DNA from: Acanthornis magna
Taxonomy: Eukaryota > Chordata > Aves > Passeriformes > Acanthizidae
Direction: 5' to 3'
DNA length: 64,000 nucleotides
Assembly: GCA_036785705.1 (NCBI GenBank)
Contig: JAWUZG010000004.1
Coordinates: 11,397,501-11,461,500 of the forward strand
Shown here: piece after piece, positions 48,205-59,212 of the stretch
How positions within the stretch are numbered: position 1 is the first letter of the stretch
Layout of the letters: each line of letters opens with the position of its first letter
Notes under the pieces: model-generated
What the model was told of the DNA's origin: nothing
The model's database searches: none
The model's input: the letters and a program-made list of their open reading frames with translations, nothing else
Translations under genes and position numbers: made by a program

Positions 48205-49297
48205 GTAAAATTACTTTTGTAAATATACTTAAACTTTTCAGCATAAAAGATCCTGCCCGTTATTTGACAAATTTCTTTTTTTCCCTTTCTGTCTTTCTGT
48301 GTTCAACTTTCCCTTTTTAATGTTAACACTAAAAGTTTTTGAAATGCATTAAGACATAAAAGTAAATTGGAAGCACTTAGCCATTGCTGTGTTATAAAAT
48401 TCTCTTCTGAACTCTAAGAAGAAATTGGTGCTCGAGGATAATAATGAGATTTAAGTTAGTTTGAAACTAATGAACAATAGCTTCAATAGCTTCATCTGAT
48501 AAATGTTATAAGAGAAAGGGTGGAATTGAGTAAGGGATTAATAAATTCGTTATCAGAACCAGAAAGAAAAAGGAATGTAGACACTTAAATTTTGATCCTG
48601 AAAATACATTCAGCTGCTATTTCAATAGGTGACTAAGAGCTGGGGGGTTTTGCTATTTTCTTTTTTTTCTTTCTTTCTTTTTTTTTTCTTTTTTATAATC
48701 TTATTGTTCTTAGGCAAGTGGAAGATCTATTCTGGCTCACATATAGAAATGTGTTGTTTAATTAGAAGCAGTAAATCAGTGTTTCTCTCTTGCCTGTTCT
48801 TCATTGAACCATCACAGACTAAAGGAGAGATGAATCGCATTTAACATTGGTCATCCAACAGATAGTATCTAATTTAAGCTTGTTGCCAATAGTGATTTGT
48901 CTCTTCCTGAGTAAGATGTCAGACATAATCAGGATGGACTTTATTTCCAGGTTCTTACTTTTCTTCACAAACTGTAGAGAGAAAATTAACATGGACTATA
49001 TACTAAAGACAAATTATAAAACCTGGATCAAAATGAACCCCACTACAGCTGAAAGCCTTCGTATATATTTTCAGATGCTGTGTCACATATTTTTGATTTG
49101 TACCTAATTATATTACATGCCATAAAAGCAATGCATTCCCTACAAAAATACCATTTTTTTTCTTAAGACATAGGTGATGCTATTCATCTGTAATAAACAT
49201 TCCCTTCCAGATTGTGAAGTGTGAAAGTTCATCGCTATTTTACTGCATGTAATCAAAAAATTAAAAACAAAGTCTCCAACCAATTAACCAACCAACC

Positions 49298-49683
49298 TTT
49301 ATTCTGCTCTGGAGACACTCCACTTGGAGTATTGCATCCCGCCCTTGAGTCTTCAGCAGAAGAAGGACATCCACTTATTGGAGCAGGTGCAGACCAGGAC
49401 TATGGAAAGAGTTAGAGGGCTGGAGTACTTCTCTGATTGAAAGGCTGAGAGAGTTGCATTTGTTCAGTTTGAGAAGAGAGGGGGCATTGTATTTTAGTTT
49501 TCCTACTTAAAGTGGGTTTCTGAGTAAGATGAGAAGAAACATTTTAGTAGGAGCTGTAGTGACAGGACAAGGGGTAATGGTTTTAAACTAAATGAGGGCA
49601 GATTTACACTAGTTATAAGGAAGAAATATTTTGTGATGAGGGTGGTGAAGCACTGGAACAGGTTTCCCAGAAAGGTGTTAGAT
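49298..49683 (+). mobile_element. CR1 LINE, outer copy, left part
   Basis: It begins 'attctgctctggagacactc' and continues through 'gagggctggagtacttctct', 'gtgacaggacaaggggtaat' and 'ggtttcccagaaaggtgtta'. It then breaks at 49683, where a reverse-oriented CR1 starts, and the ORF2 end resumes at 50381. Non-functional. Confidence 0.93.
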
Positions 49684-50380
49684 AGAGTTGTAGAATTATT
49701 CAAGTTGGAATAGACCTCCAAGATCATCAAGTTCAACCTATGGCTGAGGACCACCTTGTTAAATAAAACGTAGCACTAAGTGCCACATGCATGTGTTTCT
49801 TGAACACTTCCAGGGGTGGTGATTCCACCACTTCCCTGGGCAGCGTGTTCCAATGCTTGACAACCCTTTCTGTGGAGAAATTCTTCCTGATATCCAACCC
49901 CGAACCTCCTCTGACAAAGTCTGAGGCCGTTTCCTCTTGTCCTGTTGCTGGTAGCCTGGGAGAAGAGGCTGAGCCCCACCTCACTACAATCTCCTTTCAA
50001 GGTAGTTGCAGAGCAATGAGGTCTCCCTTGAGCCTCCTTTTGTCCAGGTTAAACAATCCCAGCCCTCTTAGCTGCTCCTCATAAGACTTCTGCTCCAGCC
50101 CCTTCACTGGTTTGGTTGTCCTTCTCTGGACACTCTCCAGCACCTCAATGTCCTTCTTGTAGTCAGGGGCTTAGATTTGATACAGAATTCGAGGTGTGGC
50201 CTCACCAGTGCTGAGTACAGACGCACAATCCCTGCCCTGGTTCTGCTGGCCACACTATTGCTGATCCAGGCCAGGATGCCATTGGCCTTCTTGGCCACCT
50301 GGGCACAGCTGATTTATGTTCAGCCACTGTCAACCAGCACCTCAGGTGCTTTTCTGCTGGGTCATTTTCCAGCCACTCTG
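49684..50380 (-). mobile_element. CR1 LINE nested inside another CR1
   Basis: The plus strand shows the reverse complement of a CR1 from its tail ('gaattattcaagttggaata', 'agatcatcaagttcaaccta') through the terminal ORF2 region to a 5' truncation at about 50380. Minus-strand frames read GLDIRKNF and [10 protein letters not shown] at 49984-49733 and a degraded [16 protein letters not shown] box near 50230. It splits the outer CR1 cleanly, so it is the later insertion. Confidence 0.95.
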
Positions 50381-50529
50381 CCCCCATCCCTGGAAACATT
50401 CAAGGTCAGACAGGACAGGACTCTGAGTGGCCTGACCTAGCTGAAGGTATTCTTGCTCATTGAAGCAGGAGTTGGAGTATATATCTTTACAGGACCCTTG
50501 CAATCCAAACTGTTCTATGATTTTATGGT
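50381..50529 (+). mobile_element. CR1 LINE, outer copy, right part
   Basis: It resumes with 'ccccatccctggaaacattc' and 'aaggtcagacaggac', ending 'aaactgttctatgatttta'. Joined across the nested copy it gives the normal CR1 order without loss of more than a few bases. Confidence 0.93.
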
Positions 50530-53500
50530 ATAGATTTCCAGATTTCCCCTTGAACCACCAACATTTCTGGTATTATTAAACTGTATGGTATATAATACTA
50601 CAGTGTCAAAGGAAATTAATTTTTCAGTTTTCTAGTGTTTGACATTTGTTTTATTTTCTTTAAAGCATTTGGATGTGAGGATAATAAATATCATCAACCT
50701 GTCACTTCAGCTGGAATTCTGGCCTTCAGCTGAGTCTAAGAGCTCAAAATATTATGTCAAAGTAGTTCTGGATGTTTCTAAGTAGTATATATTTCTTCAT
50801 GTAATTATTTGTTGCTGCAGTCTCGTAATTATGGACTTTATTTGTTTATTCTAACAACTGTTGATTTTACTCTGGCACTGAAGTGTCTTGAAAACAATAG
50901 GAATCAGTTTCCTTCATCTGCCATTTTTCCCATGTTTTTAACTGAAAAAATATAATGAAAAATATACATCTTTGTCTAATTTGTACTGTTTGTGTAGGAG
51001 AACTGCTTTTACAAGCATTAATCACATCTGTCTCAAGGTCAATAGCAGATTAGGAATTAGCACTTATGTGTGAATAAGGTTGGATGAAAATAAATATGAG
51101 TTGCAATTTCAAAATATGTCTTTTATAACCTTGATGCTCTGATACTCAGAATCTCAGTAAATGGAATTTATTGATCTTGGTATAAATAGTCACGAGTGAA
51201 AAACAAAGCAGGAGAGGACTAATTCAGCTCTAATGAGATGAACATCAAGCTATTCAAGAATGGAAATACAAAGATAAATTATCAGAAAAGCTGCCAGGAA
51301 CAGCAAAATGATCTTGTGTTATTCAGCATTGTTTTCTACTTAGTTTGAATTAGATAAATGTCTCTCAATTTCTGTACTTATTTACTGCAACATTGTTTTT
51401 AATTTTCTGACAAAGTCCCAGTTTTTGATTAAGAAACTACATTTTCATTGCTGAAATTTTGATAAAAAATTCAGAATAAATGTGTTATAGTTTCATAGAC
51501 ACACATAAAATTTTACATTAGTAAAATGTATGGTATTTTAATAATAACCTACCAAAATCCTTTTTTTTTTCCTAGAAATAGATTAATTTTCAACAATACT
51601 AAATATTCAGACTGCTTACATATGCAGCTCAGATGTCTATTTTCTTCCTTCCTTTACATGCATGAATAAAAGATTACAATGCATACTGAAGTCCTTGAGG
51701 AAATTACTAAGTCTCTGCATACGTTGTAAACTTACCCATGCTGTTCTGAAACTTCTGTCAGGATTCTGCTGGAAGACAACTGTACACCGTGCAAGGACTT
51801 GAGAATATAAATGTTGGAGGGTTTTATCATGTTACTGTATGGTGCACCTAATCACATCTCTTTAACTGAGCCCTTTATTTTCATTTCCATCAACTCTTGA
51901 TATGATTATTGCATTATGAATATGAAAGTGATTATGTTTCTGTACTAAGTTGCTAAGATGTTGGAAATATTTACTGCTAACTTTAATTACATTTATTCAT
52001 TGCATATTCTAGAAGTGTTAATATATTTGTGAGATTTATTTTCCTTAAAATAAGCAGTAAAAGCACTGCAAATTTGAGGCAACATATTGATCTTGTCAGA
52101 TTAACATGCAGTGCTGAGTATGTAAAGTTAATGATTGCCGTATTTGAACTCCTTTGAAAAGATAATGATGTTTACAATTTCATCTACAGTAGCAAACCTG
52201 TCGGGTGTTTGCTATCTGACCCCAGTGCTTTAAGTTCAGACTGAAATATATACACCACTAAAATCAGGGACATGGCTATCAGAATTTTATTTCATTCCTT
52301 TGATGTTTCTGCTGTCTGGAGGATTCAGGTGGATTACATCCTTCTACTTTTTCCCAGAAAAAGAACATTTAAAGTTTTTTCTGAATTCTTCAGTACCTCA
52401 TCATGTATAATATAGCATGTGTACAACATGAAAGAATACAATGGTTTGCTAATAGAAACCTTGCTTCTGCTTGCTTATTAGGAACACAGTAGGCAATATT
52501 CAAAAGCCAGGTACTTATATTTTGTGATACAACAAGCATAAATAATTCAACTTACTTTATTGAGCTTGCTTGGATGTTCCTGTACAGAATCAGTCTCATT
52601 ATGTGCAAGGTGTTTATAAATAATTATAACTATTCAATTTGTCTTTAGGATTTCTCATTTTAGGTTTATTGCTTTTAAGAAATGGTTGTTTGGGCTACCT
52701 TTGTGTGTAGTGGGTAGCAAGAATATGATCAATCTTCTAAAAGTCATTAGTGCATCCCTAATATGGCTATCAAACAACCAAGATATCACTACAGTACATG
52801 AATCAAGGAGGTATAGAAGATCTCTGGCGGCATTGGTACATGTCAAAACTAAATCTCCTCGTCACTCATTAATGTTTTAAATCTTTTTCTTCTGTACAAT
52901 ATCTAATCACATTTCTTCTTTTCTTCTGGGAGGACCCCTCCTTTTCTACTTTTATTCATTAATTTCTTCATAATTTAAAAATCATTGCAAGTCAGATAGC
53001 TGGAAACCAGTGAGCCTAAGCTGTGTTAAGGATTTGAAGATACATCCAATAGATTCTTATTAAGCCATACAGCACTTTCAATTAATGGAATTTGGATCTT
53101 AAACTACTTTTTCTCAATATCATTACTTACCACAGAGGTTTTAACTTATTTTCCTCCTTAAAATGAGGCTATCTGTTAGTCTAGTGATTGCAAGGAAGGA
53201 GAGAAAAGAAAGAAAATAAAAAATATTGAAAGAAAAAAAGCCCCAAACTTGTTGAAATATAAACTGCTTTTATGTTACTCAGCGGCTACCTATTAGTCAT
53301 ACTGTAATGAAAGGTGATGTTTCACCTTTACTATGTATGAATTTAATTTGAGTGAAAGGTGATGTTTCACCTTTACTATGTATGAATTTAATTTGAGTGA
53401 TCCTTGTAAATGAGTTTATCTATTTCACAAAGATTTTTTAAAATATCAGTATTTAAAATTTATAATTTTTTTTCAGTGGGCAAATCATTACAGTTCTAAG

Positions 53501-55068
53501 GAATTGAGACGTCTCAGTATCTTTTCTGAAAATAACAGTGATTTCCCTATCTTTGATATTTCCTCTTTTTGTGTGAACTTATACCATGCATTGAAATAAA
53601 AATGCACAACAAAACATATTATTGCATATTTAATAATTAATTTAGAACAACTTAGAGCTGGTGTAGTCAATATCTAGACATAACTTGTTACTTTCTGTTC
53701 TAATGCAAAGTAAGCATTAACTCAAACCCCACAAATATTCAATTTCAGTTTGCAATTAAAAATAATGCTTAACCCATATTAAGAAAGCTTCTGTTTCAGT
53801 TTTACTTTCAAAACAGGATACAAATGTTGCTGTGCATAAAGCTTAGATACTGTGATTTTAAAAGGAAAATGATATAGAAAATCGATTTTCTTTCAGCCTT
53901 ACAACTAAAATTCATTTTGCAGAAAGCACCTTTGTGATGTCGTTATATTGCAGGTCACATACAAAAGGACAAGTATTAGTGATTCCTTTTATACATAAAA
54001 GTGATATAAATAACAATTAAATGCCCAGCTCTGATGATATTTAATTTTTATCATTATGTTCACTTCTGTTCTGAGGTGTTTAACTATCAGTAAGAACTCT
54101 TAGAAATATATAATAATTTTAAGAGGTGTGAGATGTACAAATGATATGTCTCAACATGTGCATTTTGTTCATTATTTGTCCCTTCCTTACATATTTTGCC
54201 CTTGGATTCCTTTACTGTCATTTCTATTTCCAGCAAGTCAATAGGATAGATAGCCAGACTTCAAAAAGCTAGTATAACCCTTCCTGCAAGCAAGGTCATT
54301 CCTGAGGATAAAATATCACACAGTGTAATTTGCTTAACTGTATCAAATGTCAAACCATAGTTTATACTGTTGGAAAACATTCTTCAGAAAACTGTGTGCA
54401 CACGTATACACACTAAACATGCCTAATGATGTCCTTATTAATGGCATTGTGCATAAAAAAAGATAGCTACATAACGGAAAAGTAGAAACAACAACTCACA
54501 TCTGGCAAAACCACCAGCGTATTGTACCAAGTGGGATTAAAGAATTTTTTTCTCTTATATTCTGTATCATAAGTACAACTTCTAAAGTTCCTTACCACAG
54601 CCTAAAGCCTCTGAACAAGCAAGATTAAGTAAGCAATAGTTTCACCCTGCAACAGGGAGGCTGTTTCTTATCAGAATATTCTCTTAAGTCAATATTAAGA
54701 TTCAACAAAAGTTTTGTTGTGTTTTATTTAGTTATTTATTTGGTTCAGTTTGATCTTTTTGTTTTGTTATTGAATATTTCTGAGTGGTTAAGCTTATGAC
54801 ACTTGCTTTCAAAATGATATCAACATTATTGTGCTTCTGCATTGATCAGAATAAAATTAAATCATACTGTTTTCTTGATGTTTCTTATCTGCACACTTCC
54901 CCCAGGAGAATTCACGAGAAAGGGAGAAAGCCAAACTGGATGGTGCTGATAATTTGAAAAGACAGTTCAAGTCTAGAAAATTTGTGTAATAGAATATTAG
55001 TGCATATAGCTTAAAGACTGTATTTTTAACTCTTTGTGACTAAGAAAGTAATCTGGAGTAATAAAGGA
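50530..55068. other. Unique AT-rich DNA
   Basis: No gene or transposon is recognised in 4.5 kb. It holds the 45-base tandem duplication at 53308-53397 and a splice-bounded but non-open 50-base segment on the minus strand at 53131-53180. Confidence 0.4.
53308..53397. repeat. Perfect two-copy 45-base tandem duplication
   Basis: Bases 53308-53352 are repeated exactly at 53353-53397. Each unit contains the small palindrome aaaggtga-tgtt-tcaccttt. Identity of the copies implies a recent duplication or an assembly artefact. Confidence 0.97.
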
Positions 55069-55748
55069 CCATGGGGATGCAGAGGTTCACCTGCAGTCCA
55101 TTGAGGAGACCCATGCTGGAGCAGGTGGATGCCTGAGAGGGGGCTGTGAACCCAAGGGAAGCCTGTGCTGGAGCAGGGTCCTGGCAGGGACCTGTGGACC
55201 TATGGAGAGAGAAGCCCACACTAGAGAAGGTTTCCTGGTAGGACTTACAGGTCCTGTGGGGTACCCATGCTGGAGCAGTCTGTCCTTGAGGGACTGCACC
55301 CTGTGGAAGAGTGACCCACATTGCAGCAGTTCGTGGAGAACTGTTGCCCAAGGGATAGACTCACATTGGAGAAGTTCACGGAGAACTGTCTCCTATGTCT
55401 CCCTGAGCAACAGCAGAAACAACATGTGATGAGCTGACCTTAACTCCATGTCTCTCTGCACCACTGGGGTAGGAGTAGACCTGGGAAAGAGAAAGGGGTG
55501 GGGGAAAGGTGTTTTTAAGGTCCCATTTTACTTCTCATTATCACGTTCTAATTTTGTTAGCAATACATTCAATTGATACCTCTAATTCAAATCTGTTTTG
55601 CCTATGGTGGTATTTGGTGAGTGATCTCTCCCAGTCCTTGTCTCAACTCGAACTCTTTGTTATATTTTCTGTCCCCTGTCCAGCTGCAGAGGGGAGGGAT
55701 AGAGAGGCTTTGGTGGGTGTCTGGTCTCCAGCCAAAGTTAATGTAGTC
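55069..55748 (+). mobile_element. GC-rich avian ERV LTR, copy 2, 5'-truncated
   Basis: It contains at least six reiterated units of the type 'acccatgctggagcag(t)' between 55105 and 55390, separated by 'ctgtggac', 'gtggagagagaagccc' and 'ctgcaccctgtggaag' spacers. These are followed by a G-rich 'gaaaggggtgggggaaaggt' box and a degraded polyadenylation signal (AATACA at 55562-55567). The end has the typical 'tttggtgagtgatctctccc'...'tccagctgcagaggggaggg' arrangement. The U3 start and TATA box are missing. It is probably the same family as 1358-2500, here with the diagnostic tandem units better preserved. Frames across it are incidental. Confidence 0.8.
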
Positions 55749-55970
55749 AATGAGCATCCTGCTTACCTGGATCCGTGATGCTAGTCCAAACTGGATTTGG
55801 AGAAACTGTGACCCTGATTGGTATGTGTGAAGTGCATGTCGGCCAGAACAGAAATCTGAGCTTTGGAATCACTATCCACCAACTGCACATATCCTGTATA
55901 TTAAACAAATAGACTATATGTCACTGGTTGGTGTGGTTCTGTTCTTGTATCCATCCCACATAAAGCAGAG
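55749..55970. other. Short unique spacer
   Basis: No feature is seen between the LTR and the next CR1. Confidence 0.4.
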
Positions 55971-56535
55971 AATAGAATCATGTAATCATTTAAGTTGGAA
56001 AAGGCCCTTAAGGTCAATTTCAATGGGAAAACACTGCCAAGTCCACCACTAAACCATGTCTCTAAGCACGACATCCACACATCTTTTAAGTACCTTCTGG
56101 CTTGCGACTCCACTACCTTCATGGGTAACCTGTTCTAATTCTTGATGTCTCTTTTTATTAAGAAATTTTTTGTAATATCTAATCTAAATGTCCCCTGGCA
56201 CAGCTTGAGACCATTTCCTCTTGTCTTATTGCTTTTTTCTTGGGTGAAGATACCAACCCTCATCTCACTACAACTTCCTTTTAGGGAGCAATAAGGCCCT
56301 GAGCTTTTCTTTCTTCAGGATAAGCATCTCCACATGTCCCACCACTCCTTATAAGACTTACATTCCAGACCATTCTTCCCTTCTCTGGACGTGCTTCAGA
56401 GCTTCAAGGCCTTTTTAATAGTGAGGGGCCAAAAACTGAACACAGGATTTGAGGTGCAGCCTCAACAATGCCAAGTAGAGGGGAGTGATCCCTGCCTTAG
56501 TCCTGTTGACCATGTTATTTCCAATGCAAACAATC
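55971..56535 (-). mobile_element. CR1 LINE 3' part
   Basis: The plus strand starts 'aatagaatcatgtaatcatt' and 'taagttggaaaaggccctta', then gives the reverse complement of the ORF2 C-terminal region ('accatttcctcttgtcttat', 'ttctctggacgtgcttcaga', 'tgaggtgcagcctcaacaat'). It is diverged but nearly continuous for 560 bases, 5'-truncated and non-coding. Confidence 0.92.
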
Positions 56536-58507
56536 CTCCGTATCAGAAATCCCCCTTTGTCGGAAATGTCTGGTGTCTAGTTCTGGAGTAGATGTGGCAC
56601 ATTCACAGACCTGGATTTATGCTACATTTTATATTTAATCAATGGTTTCCTTTATTTGTGAGATACTAATTTTTTTTAAGCTGCAATATTCTTTGATTTT
56701 ATTTTGCAGTAGTGAAGCCAGTTAGTAGTTGAATAGCAAACAGTAAAATAGAAATTATTTTGAAAATCTGAAACAATAGTTTTTAAAATGAATACACTAA
56801 AAGCATAATAAAAATAGTATATCTCTTTTTTTACCAAAACAAGCTCTAAATCAAGTGTTTTTCACCCATAACCTGCAAAAAGATTATTTTTTGTGGAATA
56901 ATAACCATTTTAAGATATTAGCTAGATACCTCTTGTTATGTTTAACACCATCTTGTTTGTCGCAATAAATATCTCTGTGAGAAAGACAAGTGAGGAAGAT
57001 GCATCCCCCTGATTGCACTAACTCAGAAGTATTATTTTTCATACCTGGGGAGCTTCCTTTGGGAATGCTTCCTCAATTAACAGAAGTTCATGGATCATTA
57101 TGTTGCCCGAGGAATGATCTATTTTCCCAATTGAATTATGCATTATCATGTTGGCCATATTAGTACCACAGCCTTGCTATATGTTCATTAGTATTCTTAA
57201 GATTACACAACAATTAGAATTTCAAATTAAACTTTTTCAGACATTACACTTGAATAATCCTAATTTTGATACCAGAAATAAACTGATAATGAATTTCCTG
57301 AAATATATCTCACTACGAATTAATGGCATTGTAGAGAAATGAACTTGAACACATGTGAAGAATTTGTGGTGACATTTTCATTATCTGTTAGTTAATGTGT
57401 TTCCTCCAATCTAAACTAATATGAAGTTATAGAAATGCCTGATTTGCAGTCAGTGACAATACAGACAAATGTGCTTTATTCATGGAGGTAAATGCTTAGC
57501 AGTTGTACAAATCTCAACCCTGCAATTTATCCTCCTTTAATAAGAGTTTGTTTTGTTATTTAAATCATGAAACTAATACTCCCTTTTTCAGTATTAAGAA
57601 AAAAACTTTTGCAATTCAAGAAACTGAATCATTACTCATAGTTCTGTTATGTCATAGTCTTTTAGAGAGAAATTTGCCTAGTTACAAGATGACAGTATGT
57701 ACCACACTTAATTTTGTCCCTTTTGCTTTATCTATATTACCTCCACCTCAAGACTGATCATATATGTTTTAACTTCTAGGTTGACTTAATTTCTTTAGAC
57801 TATTTTATTCACCTTCACATCTGTTTTTGTAAAAATGAAATTGCTGTTTCAAGTTTATTTCTATAAAATACAGTGATGACCAGGCATTTAAGTAGTAAAC
57901 TATATTCAAATGACTGGTTAAGGTTGCTGGAGGTTATCCCAGTGTAAGCCCAAAGATACTAACATCTGAGCATAAGTACAAGCACATCCAGACTAACAGT
58001 CTCACCTATGTGTTTTGCTTGAGAATTTGTTGGCCACACCAAAGCATATCAGAGTATGCACAGCAATTTAATAGTATAGATAAGTGTCCCTGTTTTTCCC
58101 CTTTTAGATTGCTAGTATATTGAAGTATATTTGTTCTTTAGTATATTATAGTGTAAGTAATTTCTGTTTATTTCCTACCACAGCATTTAAATAAAGGGCA
58201 AAAATGTTGTGTTTGGACCAATATGAATGTAACTACAGAGGATTTTCCTGAGAGTTGTAATGCTTCAGTCTGTCCAGCAGGTTTAGGGGAAGGTGACTGG
58301 ATTTACTCTGGGCAGTGCACAGGAGAAACAGCAAAACTCTCAGGACATTCAAAAAAAACTTTTACTTGCAAACTTGAGAACTCCAAGGGAATACGGCACT
58401 TCACAAAGCTTAACTTAGCAACCCTTAATTTGTCCAGACCCAACAGGGCACTTGACTGGAATTTTCCTTTGTCCAACTTACAGTATATTTTGAGAAGATA
58501 CGAGGAA
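56536..58507. other. Unique AT-rich DNA, no gene seen
   Basis: No recognised exon or repeat in about 2 kb. A 121-codon open frame starting at 58223 owes its second half to the hexamer repeat that follows. Confidence 0.4.
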
Positions 58508-58583
58508 GAGAAAGAGAAAGAGAAAGAGAAAGAGAAAGAGAAAGAGAAAGAGAAAGAGAAAGAGAAAGAGAAAGAGAAAGAGA
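58508..58583. repeat. (GAGAAA)n hexanucleotide repeat
   Basis: About 12.7 uninterrupted units. It is read as Glu-Lys repeats on the plus strand and Leu-Ser repeats on the minus strand, which accounts for the two open frames that cross it. Its purity suggests it is still length-variable. Confidence 0.98.
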
Positions 58584-59093
58584 CTTGAAATTTTTTTTAC
58601 AGCAAAAGATAGAAAATAATGTCAATTAATGTACAATCAGCATAGACCTGAATATCATTTAAAGGATAAATTAGATAAGCATTAAAATTATAATGAGTGT
58701 GTGATGGGGTTTGGGGGTGTTGGGAGTGAAGGTGGGTTTTTTTGGTTTTGGTGGTGATGGAGAATAATTTCCTTTCATCTAATTAAAACAAATCTTGATA
58801 GTGTTAAAAATCATTGTGCTCAGGTTGTGAAGGGAGAGAAATATGAGAAGAAATAAGGATTTAATGGATTTTCAAGTTAATTGCAGTGCAAAGTAAAAGC
58901 ATTCTCAAAGAGTCATTCTTCTCCTGCTTCATATATTCCCAAAGTATAGTACACCACACCACAATAAGCCCCCAAGAAGTAAACAATGAGAGAGAGAAGA
59001 AAAACTGTAACTAGAACATTAGTTCAACAACCCAATTCTTCTTAACCAACACTTTATGTAAAGGATGCAATTTAGGAGTCAAATTTTACAGTG
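58584..59093. other. Unique DNA with a G-rich motif
   Basis: Four G-runs occur at 58706-58736 (4, 5, 3 and 3 G; loops 3, 4 and 9). No gene is seen. Confidence 0.45.
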
Positions 59094-59212
59094 TATTCTG
59101 AGTTGGAAGTGAGCCTCAAGGATCAAGTCCAACTTGTGTTTGACCGATAGATGGGTCAAACCTGGAACCCTGGTGTTACTAACACCATGCTCTAAACAAC
59201 TGAGCTAATCAC
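59094..59212 (-). mobile_element. tRNA-Ile-derived, CR1-tailed SINE (TguSINE1-like)
   Basis: On the minus strand it starts 'gattagctcagttgtttaga', an A-box match to the tRNA D-arm, then 'gcatggtgttagtaacacca' (anticodon-arm region like tRNA-Ile, anticodon mutated). A B-box-like 'ggttccaggtttgacc' follows, and it ends with the CR1-type tail 'gttggacttgatccttgagg'...'cttccaactcagaata'. A tRNA-Ile head joined to a CR1 3' tail is the structure reported for the zebra finch element TguSINE1, so the CR1 machinery presumably mobilised it. The head lacks the first bases of the tRNA acceptor stem. It is not a functional tRNA gene. Confidence 0.72.

Larger units (their letters stand above)
45347..49297. 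other. Unique AT-rich DNA with two candidate exons
   Basis: No repeat is recognised. Two splice-bounded segments are listed separately (45463-45504 minus and 48121-48204 plus). A pyrimidine-rich CTTT tract lies at about 48657-48697. Confidence 0.4.

Noticed and set aside
51735..51775. A 33-base minus-strand in-frame micro-exon before GTAAGT
   Set aside because: The acceptor tract is weak and the segment so short that chance occurrence is likely.
53131..53180. A 50-base minus-strand exon with a strong pyrimidine tract and GTAAGT donor
   Set aside because: All three frames contain stops, so it cannot be a coding internal exon. It is kept only as a possible non-coding exon or pseudo-exon.
58223..58588. 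121-codon frame ending in Glu-Lys repeats as a gene
   Set aside because: The second half is only the GAGAAA repeat and the first half has no motif or splice context.
59094..59212. A functional tRNA-Ile gene on the minus strand
   Set aside because: The acceptor stem is incomplete, the anticodon arm is mutated, and the sequence runs directly into a CR1-type tail, so it is a SINE.
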